Positions 26,364-35,561 are shown, numbered from the stretch's first letter. The stretch is 64,000 nt of DNA from Sphingomonas gei (GCF_004792685.1 NZ_SRXT01000005.1:186001-250000); one strand, 5' to 3'. The notes: generated by a model from the sequence alone, not told the origin. Program-made: numbers and translations.

Positions 26364-27082
26364 GGCACGGTATATTCCGAACACTCCGGAAGCGGCGCGT
26401 CCGGCTGATAGCTGCCCGTAGCGGCATCGAAGCGGAACCGCCGCGTGAAGCTGCATTCAGGATCGCGCTCGCGCACCAGGTCGGATTTCTTCAGCCGTGG
26501 GTTGGCGGAGGAATCGGCCATGCGCGAAACGCCGCGCGGGAAAGCGTATGCTTCGCTGACATAAGCAAGCGCCGGCAGGCCGTTTGTCGCGTCCCCGGCC
26601 AGTTCGATGTTGCCCGAGAAACCATATTCGTCGTGGCACGCGCCCCGGCGGTTCCGCATGTCGCGCTCGCCGAAACAGGCGCGGATCATCAGCGACGCGG
26701 CGACGGGCACGCGCAGCACGGGCGTCGCGACGGCCTGCCCGTCGGGAGTGACGCGGAACAGCCGCAATTCGGTGGCGCTGCCACCGCCGCCCGAATAGGC
26801 CGTGCTGGTCCGCGCCTCGACGCCGGCCAGGAAGCTGCCGTCCTCGAGCAGGATCAGGCGAGGCCAGACCGCATAGGTTTCGTCCGCGAAGGTTTCCGAA
26901 GGCGGCGGCATCGGCGGCGCGGCGTCGCCGGCGCGGACGATCGGAAGGGCCTGTGCGTCCTGGTCCTGCGGCGCGGAGAGGTCGACGCACCAGCGTCGGT
27001 CCGCGCTGCAATATTGCCCGTTGATGGCGGCGAGGGGCACCAGCCGATCGGGAGCGGCACGCATATCGTGCCGAAGCATCAT
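26360..27082 (-). CDS. Hypothetical protein
   Basis: About 240 residues from the ATG at 27082. The start is uncertain: a hydrophobic stretch (IPVSVFLAIMML) straddles it, suggesting a short signal or anchor that begins with an unrecognised start. Conserved-looking cysteines (CSADRRWC, CFGERD, GACHDEYG, CSFTRRF, ECSEY) and soluble beta-rich composition suggest an exported protein stabilised by disulfides. No family assigned. Confidence 0.55.
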   Translation of the reverse strand: MMLRHDMRAAPDRLVPLAAINGQYCSADRRWCVDLSAPQDQDAQALPIVRAGDAAPPMPPPSETFADETYAVWPRLILLEDGSFLAGVEARTSTAYSGGGGSATELRLFRVTPDGQAVATPVLRVPVAASLMIRACFGERDMRNRRGACHDEYGFSGNIELAGDATNGLPALAYVSEAYAFPRGVSRMADSSANPRLKKSDLVRERDPECSFTRRFRFDAATGSYQPDAPLPECSEYTVP

Positions 27083-27165
27083 GATGGCGAGGAATACGCT
27101 GACGGGAATGGGCGCTCCGGGGTGAACCTGGGGTGCCGATACCCGTCCGCCACGCCGGTCGCAAA

Positions 27166-27196
27166 GAAAAGGCCCGGTGTCGAAACACCGGGCCTC
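27166..27196 (-). terminator. Intrinsic terminator of the glycine-zipper protein gene
   Basis: AGGCCCGGTGT (27170-27180) pairs with ACACCGGGCCT (27185-27195); the reverse strand continues into TTTTC. It lies 24 bases after the stop at 27220. Confidence 0.85.
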
Positions 27197-27219
27197 TCTC
27201 GCCTGCGTGGCGAAGTCTT

Positions 27220-27753
27220 TTAGCGGCAGCGCACGTTGCGGCTCGAGTTGCGGTCGACCGACGAACCCAGCGCCGCGCCTGCGGCTGCGCCGAGCAGCGT
27301 GCCGAGCGTCGCATTGCGGCCGTTCGACAGCGAGTTGCCGAGGAAGCCACCCGCGACGCCGCCGATGATCAGGCCGGTCGTGCCGTCCGAGCGGCGGCAA
27401 TAATAACGGCCGTCATTGCCGCGATAGACCCGGTCGTTCCGGCTCAGGCGGCGCTCCTGATAATAGCGGCCGTCGCGATAATATTGGTCGGCATAATACG
27501 CGTTCTGGCCGCGGGGCAGGCGGTTATGGTCATAGTTGCGATACTGGCGCCAATCGCGGTTGCGGCCGTCCTGACGGTCGCGATGGTTGCGTGCACCACG
27601 GTCGTTGCGGTCGCGGTCGCGGTCGCGCCAGTCCTGGCCGGCAGCGGTGGCGGCTGTCGCCGACACGTGCACCGCAGAGGCGCTCGCCGCAGTGGCGGCA
27701 GGGATGGCGGGAAGGGCCATCGCGGTGATCGCCGCGGCCAAAAGAATACGCAT
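27220..27753 (-). CDS. Exported RD-rich protein with glycine-zipper 2TM domain
   Basis: A 177-residue exported protein: signal peptide MRILLAAAITAMALPAIPAA, a low-complexity Arg/Asp-rich middle (RDRDRDRNDRGARN), a tyrosine-rich segment (YYADQYYRDGRYYQERR) and a C-terminal glycine zipper (GLIIGGVAGGFLGNSLSNGR then LGTLLGAAAGAALGSSVD). This build matches sphingomonad glycine-zipper 2TM proteins of the envelope. CAGGAGCAA precedes the ATG. Confidence 0.8.
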   Translation of the reverse strand: MRILLAAAITAMALPAIPAATAASASAVHVSATAATAAGQDWRDRDRDRNDRGARNHRDRQDGRNRDWRQYRNYDHNRLPRGQNAYYADQYYRDGRYYQERRLSRNDRVYRGNDGRYYCRRSDGTTGLIIGGVAGGFLGNSLSNGRNATLGTLLGAAAGAALGSSVDRNSSRNVRCR

Positions 27754-27790
27754 GGAATTGCTCCTGTTCGTTCAGATGCAAGCCCAACGT

Positions 27791-27844
27791 GCCGCGTGCG
27801 CGGCAGGTTGCGTGAATGGCAAACTACGTTCCGTTCACGCAACC
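27791..27844. repeat. Paired inverted repeats between manA-like and glycine-zipper genes
   Basis: GCCGCG/CGCGGC (27791-27804) is a short palindrome; beside it GGTTGCGTGAATGG (27806-27819) and CCGTTCACGCAACC (27831-27844) are inverted at 13 of 14 positions around an 11-base loop. It starts seven bases past the manA-type stop and lies in the upstream region of the glycine-zipper gene, so it may be a terminator without T-run, an operator, or both. Confidence 0.75.
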
Positions 27845-27850
27845 GACAGG

Positions 27851-28675
27851 TCAGATCCGCGCCGTGCCCGGATAGGCGAAGAGCAGGTCGCTGCCCGCCT
27901 CGGCATGGAGCTCGCATTCGCCCTCCAGCGTGACGCACTCGCCAGCATGGAAGGCGATTCCGTCGACCACGCCTTCGCCCGCCAGGGGCACCAGCCAGCC
28001 GGTCACGCCGGCGGGGAGCCTCAGCGTGCGGCGGCCGCCTTCCAGTCGCTCGAGCACGAATTTGGGCCCTTCGACCAGGATCGCGCGGTCGTCGGCAACC
28101 TTGCCCGGCATCGGATGCGGGACGTACGGTGTGGGGTCCGACACGGCGACGCCGTCGTCGAGATGCAGTTCGCGCGGCCGGCCATAATCGTACAGCCTAT
28201 AGGTCGTTTCGCTGTTCTGCTGGACTTCGACCAAGGTGATCCCCGCGCCGATCGCATGGACCGTCCCCGAAGCCGAATAGAAGAAGTCGCCCGCCTTGAC
28301 CGGCTTCCAGTCGAGCAGATCCTCGATCGAGCCGTCGAGCGCGGCGGCCCGCAGCGTCTCGCGGTCGACCGGCTCCTTCGTCCCCAGCGCGATCGTCGAA
28401 TCGGGCTCGGCGCCGAGGATCACCCAGCATTCGTCCTTGCCGCGCGGCAGCCCCTTGGCCTGCGCCTGCTCGTCATTGGGGTGGACCTGCACCGACAATT
28501 TCTCGCTGGTGAACAGATATTTGATCAGCAGGTCGGGGGTGGAATTGCCCGGGGTCTTGAACCAGACTTCGCCGATCGGCTCCTGGTCGGGCGCGGGGTT
28601 CGCGAAGCCGGGCCACAAAGTGTGCCGGCCCCAGGGCTTTTCAACGCGGTGGGTGGCGAGAAGCGTCGCAGTCAC
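27851..28675 (-). CDS. manA: Class I mannose-6-phosphate isomerase
   Basis: Interconverts mannose-6-phosphate and fructose-6-phosphate, feeding GDP-mannose and polysaccharide synthesis. 274 residues of cupin fold: EKPWGRHTLWPGF, EVWFKTPGN, the metal-binding VQVHPNDEQAQAKGLPRGKDECW (His, Glu) near residue 63, and SGTVHAIGAGITLVEVQQNSE near 135. It is the short bacterial form lacking the helical insert of E. coli ManA. Divergent from bamD. Confidence 0.88.
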   Translation of the reverse strand: MTATLLATHRVEKPWGRHTLWPGFANPAPDQEPIGEVWFKTPGNSTPDLLIKYLFTSEKLSVQVHPNDEQAQAKGLPRGKDECWVILGAEPDSTIALGTKEPVDRETLRAAALDGSIEDLLDWKPVKAGDFFYSASGTVHAIGAGITLVEVQQNSETTYRLYDYGRPRELHLDDGVAVSDPTPYVPHPMPGKVADDRAILVEGPKFVLERLEGGRRTLRLPAGVTGWLVPLAGEGVVDGIAFHAGECVTLEGECELHAEAGSDLLFAYPGTARI

Positions 28676-28836
28676 TCAGGTCTCTCCGGTTCGGATGCGC
28701 AATGAATTGTGCAACGCACCAATGCCGTCAAGCGATCCTCTGCGCCAGCGCAATCGCCATCGGCGGGACCTCCGCCACAAAGCCGCCGCGAAAAGGATTG
28801 TTTGACGCCACCCCGCTGGGCTAAGACGCCCCTCAT

Positions 28837-29646
28837 ATGCGTACACCCCTTGCCCGCGCCTTCGCGCTCGCCCTCGTTCCGGTGCTTGCCTTTTCGGTCG
28901 CAGGTTGCGCCAAGCAGGGCGCCCGCTCCGACCTTCCTTATGTCGCGCGCGACGTGGGCACGCTGTACAGCGCCGGCAAGACGCGGCTGGACCAGCGCCA
29001 GTACAAGCTCGCCGCGGCTTTGTTCGACGAAGTCGAGCGCCAGCATCCCTATTCGGTATGGGCGCGCCGCGCGCAGCTGATGGGGGCGTTCAGCTATTAT
29101 CTGAACCAGGATTATTCGCAGGCGATCGCCTCGGCGCAGCGCTTCCTCGCGGTCCACCCCGGCAATCGCGACGCGCCTTATGCCTATTATCTGATCGCGC
29201 TCAGCTATTACGAGCAGGTCGCCGACGTCACCCGCGACCAGAAGATCAGCCAGCAGGCGCTCGACGCGCTCGGCGAGCTGACGCGTCGCTATCCCAACAC
29301 GCGCTACGCCGCCGATGCCCGGCTCAAGATCGATCTGGTCCGCGATCACCTCGCCGGCAAGGAAATGGAGATCGGCCGCTTCTACGAAGGCCGCGGCCAG
29401 TGGCTCGCCGCGACGATGCGCTTCCGCAACGTCGTCGACAATTACCAGATGACCACGCACGTGCCCGAGGCGCTGCTGCGGCTGACCGAGAGCTATTTGT
29501 CGCTCGGCATGCCGACCGAAGCGCAGAAGGCGGCGGCGGTGCTCGGCGCCAATTATCCTGGCACCGACTGGTACAAGCGCGCGTATGACCTGATGCAGGA
29601 CAATCAGGACAAATTGGCCAAGGCGCAGGCGCCCGCCGCGAGCTGA
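28837..29646 (+). CDS. bamD: Outer membrane protein assembly factor BamD
   Basis: Lipoprotein of the BAM complex that inserts beta-barrel proteins in the outer membrane. 269 residues: lipobox VAGC near residue 25, then five TPR-like repeats; the first reads GKTRLDQRQYKLAAALFDEVERQHPYSVWARRAQ in part, followed by LNQDYSQAIASAQRFLAVHPG and VAKRY-like repeat ELTRRYPNTRYAADARLK. Length fits the family. recN follows after a palindromic repeat. Confidence 0.94.
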   Translation: MRTPLARAFALALVPVLAFSVAGCAKQGARSDLPYVARDVGTLYSAGKTRLDQRQYKLAAALFDEVERQHPYSVWARRAQLMGAFSYYLNQDYSQAIASAQRFLAVHPGNRDAPYAYYLIALSYYEQVADVTRDQKISQQALDALGELTRRYPNTRYAADARLKIDLVRDHLAGKEMEIGRFYEGRGQWLAATMRFRNVVDNYQMTTHVPEALLRLTESYLSLGMPTEAQKAAAVLGANYPGTDWYKRAYDLMQDNQDKLAKAQAPAAS

Positions 29647-29671
29647 GAACCGTTGCGGCGCCACAAAATGG

Positions 29672-29755
29672 CCGTCACCCCGGCGAAGGCCGGGGCCCAG
29701 AGTTTCTCTGCCGAGTCGTTTGCGGCTCTGGATCCCGGCCTTCGCCGGGACGACG
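29672..29755. repeat. REP-like repeat, CGTCACCCCGGCGAAGGC family
   Basis: Arms CCGTCACCCCGGCGAAGGCC and CCCGGCCTTCGCCGGGACGA, inverted, between bamD and recN. Confidence 0.85.
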
Positions 29756-29813
29756 AGGGGGGTGAAGGCCATGGCTTCCGTTCCTCCTCCGTTCCTGCAA
29801 TAAGCCGGCCCGC

Positions 29814-31475
29814 ATGCTGACGGCGCTTTCCATCCGCGACGTAGTGCTGATCGAGGCACTCGACCTCGAATTCGGCGAAGGGCTGGGCGTGCTGACCGGC
29901 GAGACCGGCGCGGGCAAGTCGATCCTGCTCGACGCACTCGGCCTCGCGCTCGGCGCGCGCGGCGAGAGCGGGCTGGTGCGCCAGGGCGCCGCGCAGGCCG
30001 TGGTCACCGCGAGCTTCGAGACGCCGGCGCAGGATGGCGCGATCGCCAGTCTGATGGCGCAGAACGGGCTCGATCTCGAACCCGGCGAGCCTCTGCTCGT
30101 CCGCCGTATCGTCAAGTCGGACGGGGGCAGCCGCGCGTTCGTCAACGACCAGCCGGCATCGGCAGGGCTGCTGCGCGAACTTGCGCCGCATCTCGTCGAG
30201 ATCCATGGCCAGCATGACGATCGCGGGCTGCTCAATTCGCGCGGGCATCGCAATCTGCTCGACACGTTCGGCCGGCTCGATGCCGGGCCCGTTGCGGTGG
30301 CGCACCGGGTGTGGCGCGAGGCCGAGGGCGCGCTCGCCGTGGCGCGTGCCGAGCAGGATAGCGCCGAGCGCGATCACGAATGGCTCACCCATGCCGTGAC
30401 CGAGTTGCGCGCGCTCGCACCCGAGGCGGGAGAGGAGGAGCTTCTCGCCTCCCGCCGCGCGACGATGCAGCGCGGCGAGAAGGTCGCCGGCGAGCTTCAG
30501 TCGGTAGCCGAATTGCTCGAAGGCTCGGAAGGCGGGCTCAGCCAGTTCCGCCAGGCGGCGCGGATTCTCGAACGGATCGCCGACAGCCATGATGCGCTGG
30601 GCGAGGCGCTGGCGGCGATCGACCGGGCGATCACCGAAGGCGCCGAGGCGCAGGAACGGATCGATAGGGCGGCGGACGCGATGGCGTTCGATCCGGCGTC
30701 GCTGGAGGCCGACGAGACCCGGCTGTTCGAGCTGCGCGCGCTCGCCCGCAAGCACCGTGTGCAGCCCGACGAATTGCCGGCGCTGCTCGAAGAATTGGCG
30801 GCGCGGCTCGATCGCGTCGAGAGCGGTGGCGCCGGGATCGCGCGGCTCGAACTCGCCATGGAGGAGGCGCATCGCGTCTATCGCGAGACGGCGCGGGCCT
30901 TGTCGGAAGCACGGAGCTTGGCGGCGACGCGCCTCGACGCCTCGGTCGAGGCCGAGCTCAAGCCGCTCAAGCTCGACGCGGCGCGCTTCCGCACCGTCGT
31001 CGAGCCGCTCGACGAAAGCGCATGGTCGCCGGCGGGGATGGATCGAGTCGAGTTCGCGGTGTCGACCAATCCGGGCGCGCCCTTCGCGCCGCTGATCAAG
31101 ATCGCCAGCGGCGGCGAATTGTCGCGCTTCATCCTGGCGCTCAAGGTCGCGCTCGCGGAGAAAGGTGGCGCGGCTACCTTGATCTTCGACGAGATCGATC
31201 GCGGGGTCGGCGGCGCGGTGGCGAGCGCGATCGGCGATCGTCTGGCCCGGCTCGCCTCGACCGCGCAGGTGCTGGTGGTGACGCACAGTCCGCAGGTTGC
31301 CGCGCGGGGCGCGCAGCATCTGCTCATCGCCAAAAGCCATGACGGGCTGGTCACGCGCACCGGGGTCACGCCGCTCGACGCCGGCCAGCGTCGCGAGGAA
31401 ATCGCGCGCATGCTCTCAGGGGCGGAGATTACGCCCGAGGCGCGGGCCCAGGCCGAGCGGTTGCTGGCGGCTTGA
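29814..31475 (+). CDS. recN: DNA repair protein RecN
   Basis: SMC-like ATPase acting early in double-strand break repair. 553 residues: starts MLTALSIRDVVLIEALDLEF, Walker A GETGAGKSILLDAL near residue 33, LVEIHGQHDDRGLL near 130, a long coiled-coil centre, ABC signature KIASGGELSRFILALKVAL near 425, and Walker B TLIFDEIDRGVGGAVA near 450 with VTHSPQVAARG. The normal neighbour downstream of bamD in this order. Confidence 0.95.
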   Translation: MLTALSIRDVVLIEALDLEFGEGLGVLTGETGAGKSILLDALGLALGARGESGLVRQGAAQAVVTASFETPAQDGAIASLMAQNGLDLEPGEPLLVRRIVKSDGGSRAFVNDQPASAGLLRELAPHLVEIHGQHDDRGLLNSRGHRNLLDTFGRLDAGPVAVAHRVWREAEGALAVARAEQDSAERDHEWLTHAVTELRALAPEAGEEELLASRRATMQRGEKVAGELQSVAELLEGSEGGLSQFRQAARILERIADSHDALGEALAAIDRAITEGAEAQERIDRAADAMAFDPASLEADETRLFELRALARKHRVQPDELPALLEELAARLDRVESGGAGIARLELAMEEAHRVYRETARALSEARSLAATRLDASVEAELKPLKLDAARFRTVVEPLDESAWSPAGMDRVEFAVSTNPGAPFAPLIKIASGGELSRFILALKVALAEKGGAATLIFDEIDRGVGGAVASAIGDRLARLASTAQVLVVTHSPQVAARGAQHLLIAKSHDGLVTRTGVTPLDAGQRREEIARMLSGAEITPEARAQAERLLAA

Positions 31476-31481
31476 CCATAT

Positions 31482-31630
31482 TCCCCTCCCTGAAAGGGAG
31501 GGGTCAGGGGTGGGTCTGCGACAAGCGAGGCTCGATGCCTCGGTCGTCGCCTTTGTCGAGCTGGTAAATGAGTCTTTCTAAGCGCGCAGGCGCACACCCA
31601 CCCCCAACCCCGCCCTGCAAGCAGGGAGGG
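31482..31630. repeat. Palindromic repeat, CCCTCCCTG/CAGGGAGGG family
   Basis: Left stem-loop CCCCTCCCTGAAAGGGAGGG and right end CCGCCCTGCAAGCAGGGAGG, with an ACCCACCCCCAACCC block. The same family is at 41686-41828. It fills about half of the 304-base gap after recN; the rest holds only the leader of the next gene. Confidence 0.8.
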
Positions 31631-31779
31631 ACGCGAAAATCTGAACCCCCGTTCAGCCCCGTCCCGCTTCTGCGACAATTCGCGACACAAATGCACCAGC
31701 GATGGGACACTTCAGCGACGCGCGCGTTCGATAACACCCTTCGACCGCAGCCGCGGTCCCGTTTCAAAAGGAGAGTAAT

Positions 31780-32145
31780 ATGAAGAAATTCTCGCTCATG
31801 CTCGCCGGCCTCGGCATCGCCGCCGCGGCTGTTCCTGCCGCTGCCATCGCTGCGCCCGCGCCGCACGCCGCCAGCTATCAGGCCGGCTGGCAGAACATCA
31901 ATGCGCGCCAGAACCGGCTCGATACCCGGATCAACCAGGGCATCCGCTCGGGTGCGCTCAGCCGCGCCGAGGCAGCGCGCCTCAAGCTGCAGTTCCGCGA
32001 GCTCAGCCGCCTCGAGGCACGCTATCGCGCCAGCCGCCCCGGCCTGACCCTCGCCGAACGCCGTGATCTCGACCGCCGCTTCGACGCGCTCTCGGCGCGG
32101 ATCCGGGTCGAGAAACACGACCGTAACGGACGCCGCGGCCGCTAA
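31780..32145 (+). CDS. Small exported helical protein
   Basis: A 121-residue protein with a signal peptide (MKKFSLMLAGLGIAAAAVPAA) and a basic, helical mature part (NARQNRLDTRINQGIRSGAL, SRAEAARLKLQFRELSRLEA, LTLAERRDLDRRFDAL) that resembles repeated heptads. AAAGGAGAG sits six bases before the ATG. Such 'unknown function' periplasmic proteins are frequent in sphingomonads; the SGALSRAEAARL segment recalls their conserved core. No activity can be inferred. It precedes the two-component genes by 138 bases. Confidence 0.7.
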   Translation: MKKFSLMLAGLGIAAAAVPAAAIAAPAPHAASYQAGWQNINARQNRLDTRINQGIRSGALSRAEAARLKLQFRELSRLEARYRASRPGLTLAERRDLDRRFDALSARIRVEKHDRNGRRGR

Positions 32146-32283
32146 GCCGGTCATCGGCCGATCAGGACGGGCTCCGCCAGCGACGGCGGGGCCCGTTCCC
32201 GTATCGGCCCGGTGTCCGCAAGCCTTTGTGCGCAATAGAAAAAATAGGGCAGCAATTCAGACGCATCGCCTCTAATATGCGAC

Positions 32284-33006
32284 ATGGCCAGCCTAGCCCA
32301 AAACCACGCCGATTCGGCGACGTTGCTCGTCGTCGACGATGATCGCGACATTCGCCATCTTCTCGCCAACAGCCTCGGTGCCCATGGTTTCCAGGTCGAG
32401 ACTGCCGCCGACACGCGCGGTATGGACGAAGTCCTCGCGCAGACCCATGTCGATTGCGTCATTCTCGACGTGATGATGCCCGGCGAGGACGGGATCGCCG
32501 CCTGCCGCCGGATCGCGCGCCGCGACGGGCCCGAAGTGATCCTGCTGAGTGCGCTCGGCGAGGAGCAGGACCGCATCCTCGGGCTCGAAGTCGGCGCGGG
32601 CCATTATCTGCCCAAGCCGTGCAGCCCGCGCGAGATCCTCGCCACGGTCCGCGCGGCGCTGCGCAAGCGGGGTGTCGGCGCCGCGCCCGCGAGCGAAGTC
32701 CATGGTTTCGACGGGTGGCGGATCGATCTCGGCAGCCACGAACTGTTCGATCCCGCCGGCGTGCTGGTGGGGCTTACCGACGGCGAGTTCGCCGTGCTCC
32801 GCGTGTTCATCGAACGGCCGCGCCGCGTGCTGTCGCGCGAGGCGTTGCTCCAGGCGGCGCGCGGACCCGATTCGGATGCCTATGATCGCGCGATCGACGT
32901 GCAGGTCAGCCGGCTCCGGCGCAAACTGCGCGCCGGCGGCGACGAGATCATCCGCACCGTGCGCAACGAAGGCTATCTGTTCGTCCCGCGCGTGGCGCGC
33001 GCATGA
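32284..33006 (+). CDS. OmpR-family response regulator
   Basis: A 240-residue regulator: receiver domain with the acidic VVDDDRD, phospho-acceptor aspartate in VILDVMMPGEDG near residue 62, and lysine in GHYLPKPCSPRE; then a winged-helix DNA-binding domain with LTDGEFAVLRVFIERPRRVL and DVQVSRLRRKLRAGG. Overlaps the sensor kinase by four bases (ATGA), so the pair is co-translated. The controlled genes are unknown. Confidence 0.93.
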   Translation: MASLAQNHADSATLLVVDDDRDIRHLLANSLGAHGFQVETAADTRGMDEVLAQTHVDCVILDVMMPGEDGIAACRRIARRDGPEVILLSALGEEQDRILGLEVGAGHYLPKPCSPREILATVRAALRKRGVGAAPASEVHGFDGWRIDLGSHELFDPAGVLVGLTDGEFAVLRVFIERPRRVLSREALLQAARGPDSDAYDRAIDVQVSRLRRKLRAGGDEIIRTVRNEGYLFVPRVARA

Positions 33007-34331
33007 TTTCAGCCGGGAGCGCGGCGCGTTCGCCGCTGTTCCTGCGCATCTTCCTGCTGATGCTGGTCTGCGTCGCGGTGGTCCAGTTGATGAACCTGAC
33101 GCTGCTGATCGCCGTGCAGACGCCGTCCGCCAAGCTCTACACCGTCGGACAGGTCGTCCATGCGATGCGCGGGAGCGACCCGGGCGACGAACTGCACGTC
33201 GAGCGAGTCGCCTCCGTGGCGCCCGCGCCGTGGAATCCGCGCGGCGAACGGATCGAGGCGGCGCTTGCCTCGGCGCTGGGGGTTCCCCCGGCATCGGTAC
33301 ACATCAGTTTTCCGACACCGTTTCTGCAACGCGAGCGCGTTTTCCAGCGTACTGCGATGCCGCGGCCGGCGCCGATCAGCCCGGCAGTTGCACGCGACGT
33401 CATCGTGATCGGCGGGTTCACGGCGGCATGGCGCCAGCCCGACGGACAGTGGATCCGAGTCGAGCCGGCGGAGGAATTCGAGGCGTGGCGCTGGTTCGTG
33501 CTGGCCTGGCTGGTCGTTTCGGCGATCGCAGTGGCGCCGTTCGCATGGGCGCTCGCGCATCGCTTCGCCAAGCCGATCCGCGCCTTCGCCGCCGCCGCCG
33601 AGCGGCTGGGACGCGATCCGCGCGCGCCGCCGCTCGAATTCGCGGGGCCGGCCGAGATTGCCGAAGCGGCCGCGGCGTTCAACACGATGCAGGCGCGGCT
33701 CAATCGCTATGTCGACGATCGCACCACGGTGATGAGCGCGGTGGCGCACGATCTGCGCACCCCGCTGATGCGGCTCGGCTTGCGGCTGGAAGCCGCGCCC
33801 GACGCGCTGCGTCGGGCCTGCGAGGGCGATATTCGCGACATGCAGGGGCTGGTGTCGACCGCGCTCGCTTATGTCCGCGAGACCAGCGAGTCGCCGGTGC
33901 GGCGCCCGCTCGATCTGCGCTCGCTGACCGAGACGGTGGTCGACGATCTCGCCGATCGCGGCGAGGCGGTGACGTTCGCGCCCGGCGAACCGATCGTCCT
34001 CAATGCCAACCCGGCGGCGATCAAGGCGATGGTGAGCAACCTCGTGATCAACGCCGTCAAATATGCCGGCGGGGCGGAGGTGTCGCTCGGGCGCGTCGAC
34101 GGCCATGCCGTGCTCGACGTGCGCGATTCCGGCCCCGGGATACCGGCGGAAGATCTCGACCATGTCTTCGAGCCCTTTTTCCGCGGCGAACGCTCGCGCA
34201 ATCGCGACACCGGCGGCGTCGGCCTCGGCCTGCCCAGCGCCCGCGCGGTGGCACGCGCGCATGGCGGCGATGTCGAGCTTGCCAACCGCGCCGATGGCGG
34301 GCTGATCGCCACCGTCCACCTGCCGGTCTGA
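33003..34331 (+). CDS. EnvZ-like sensor histidine kinase
   Basis: 442 residues. A first membrane helix at about 14-36, a periplasmic sensor of roughly 120 residues without a recognisable domain, a second helix near 160-180 (FVLAWLVVSAIAVAPFAWAL), HAMP, the phospho-acceptor VAHDLRTPLMRLGLRLEA near residue 249, an N box in NLVINAVKYAG, and ATP-binding DSGPGIPAEDL and GGVGLGLPSA. Partner of the regulator just upstream. Confidence 0.92.
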   Translation: MISAGSAARSPLFLRIFLLMLVCVAVVQLMNLTLLIAVQTPSAKLYTVGQVVHAMRGSDPGDELHVERVASVAPAPWNPRGERIEAALASALGVPPASVHISFPTPFLQRERVFQRTAMPRPAPISPAVARDVIVIGGFTAAWRQPDGQWIRVEPAEEFEAWRWFVLAWLVVSAIAVAPFAWALAHRFAKPIRAFAAAAERLGRDPRAPPLEFAGPAEIAEAAAAFNTMQARLNRYVDDRTTVMSAVAHDLRTPLMRLGLRLEAAPDALRRACEGDIRDMQGLVSTALAYVRETSESPVRRPLDLRSLTETVVDDLADRGEAVTFAPGEPIVLNANPAAIKAMVSNLVINAVKYAGGAEVSLGRVDGHAVLDVRDSGPGIPAEDLDHVFEPFFRGERSRNRDTGGVGLGLPSARAVARAHGGDVELANRADGGLIATVHLPV

Positions 34332-34407
34332 GCCGGCCGGCATACGACTATTAAGGCCTTTCGTGGCCCTCTGCCATCATGTTAGCGCTCGCTGCAGCGA
34401 GGAGAGG

Positions 34408-35526
34408 ATGATGGGGAACGGGCAAAGCCGTCGCGAGATCCTGACGGGTTCGGGCGCCGCGCTGCTGGCGGCGGCGCTGCCGGCGTGCGGCCGCGCGCAG
34501 GAAGCCCCGAAGCGCAAGCTCGGCTATGCGATCGTCGGGCTCGGCAGTTACGCCACCCGCCAGATCATGCCGCGGCTGCAGGATTGCGAATTCGCCAAGC
34601 TCACCGCTCTGGTCAGCGGGACGCCCGAGAAGCTCGAGCGCTTCGGCAGCGAATACGGCATCCCGAAGACGCATCGCTACAGCTACGCCAATTTCGACAG
34701 CATCCGCGACAATCCCGACATCGACCTGGTCTATGTCGTGCTGCCCAATTCCTTGCATGCCGAATATTCGATCCGCGCCAGCCAGGCGGGCAAGCATGTG
34801 CTGTGCGAGAAGCCGATGGCGGTCTCCTCGGCCGAATGCGAGGCGATGATCGCCGCCGCCAAGAAGGCCGGCAAGAAACTGATGATCGGCTATCGTTGCC
34901 ATTTCGAGCAGTATAACCGCCACGGCATCGAGCTGGTGCAGAGCGGCTTTATCGGCCGCCCGCGGCTGATCACCTCCGAGCATGGCTTCAATGCCCAGCC
35001 GGGCCAGTGGCGGCTCGATCGGCCGCTGTCGGGGGGCGGATCGATGATGGACATCGGCATCTACAGCCTCAATGCCGCGCGCTATCTCGCGGGCGAGGAG
35101 CCGATCGAAGTCAGCGCGATGGAATCGACCGACCGCAGCGATCCGCGCTTCCGCAACGTCGAGGACCGGATCGACTGGCAGATGCGCTTCCCTTCGGGCG
35201 CGCTGGCCAATTGTGCGTCGAGCTACACCTCCAACCACAATGCCTGGCGCGTCACGAGCACCGAGGGCTGGGTGGGGATGGAGCCGGCGACTTCCTACGA
35301 AGGGCATCAGATGTGGGTGCGCAAGGGCGGCAAGGCCGAGCAGCGGACGCTTCCGGCGGCCGCCAAGAACCAGTTCGTGGCGCAACTCGATCACTTCGCC
35401 GAATGCGCGCGGACCGGCCGCGAGCCGCTCGTCGCCGGCGAAGAGGGCCTGCGCGACCTGCGGCTGATCGAGGCGATCTATCGCTCGGCGCGCGAAGGCA
35501 AGGCGATCCGCGTGGCCAAAGCATGA
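34408..35526 (+). CDS. Tat-exported Gfo/Idh/MocA oxidoreductase (glucose-fructose oxidoreductase-like)
   Basis: A 372-residue NAD(P)-dependent sugar oxidoreductase. The N-terminus SRREILTGSGAALLAAALPAC is a Tat signal (and has a weak lipobox), so the enzyme is exported with its cofactor bound, as known for Zymomonas glucose-fructose oxidoreductase. Then KLGYAIVGLGSYATRQIMP (Rossmann), VLCEKPMAVSSAEC with the catalytic EKP lysine near residue 128, and GGGSMMDIGIYSLNAARYLAG. Start 34408 or 34411; AGGAG lies just upstream. The downstream permease and lactonase suggest it oxidises an aldose to a lactone. Substrate is inference. Confidence 0.82.
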   Translation: MMGNGQSRREILTGSGAALLAAALPACGRAQEAPKRKLGYAIVGLGSYATRQIMPRLQDCEFAKLTALVSGTPEKLERFGSEYGIPKTHRYSYANFDSIRDNPDIDLVYVVLPNSLHAEYSIRASQAGKHVLCEKPMAVSSAECEAMIAAAKKAGKKLMIGYRCHFEQYNRHGIELVQSGFIGRPRLITSEHGFNAQPGQWRLDRPLSGGGSMMDIGIYSLNAARYLAGEEPIEVSAMESTDRSDPRFRNVEDRIDWQMRFPSGALANCASSYTSNHNAWRVTSTEGWVGMEPATSYEGHQMWVRKGGKAEQRTLPAAAKNQFVAQLDHFAECARTGREPLVAGEEGLRDLRLIEAIYRSAREGKAIRVAKA

Positions 35527-35561
35527 AGGACGCCATCGAAGTCCGCGTGGAGATCGCCTGA
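35523..35561 (+). CDS. Coupled 12-residue mini-ORF
   Basis: ATG at 35523 overlaps the oxidoreductase stop (ATGA); the frame MKDAIEVRVEIA ends in TGA whose last base starts the GntP ATG (TGATG). It is therefore exactly joined to both neighbours. It may serve as a translational relay between the two large genes instead of making a functional peptide; a coding role is unproven. Confidence 0.4.
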   Translation: MKDAIEVRVEIA

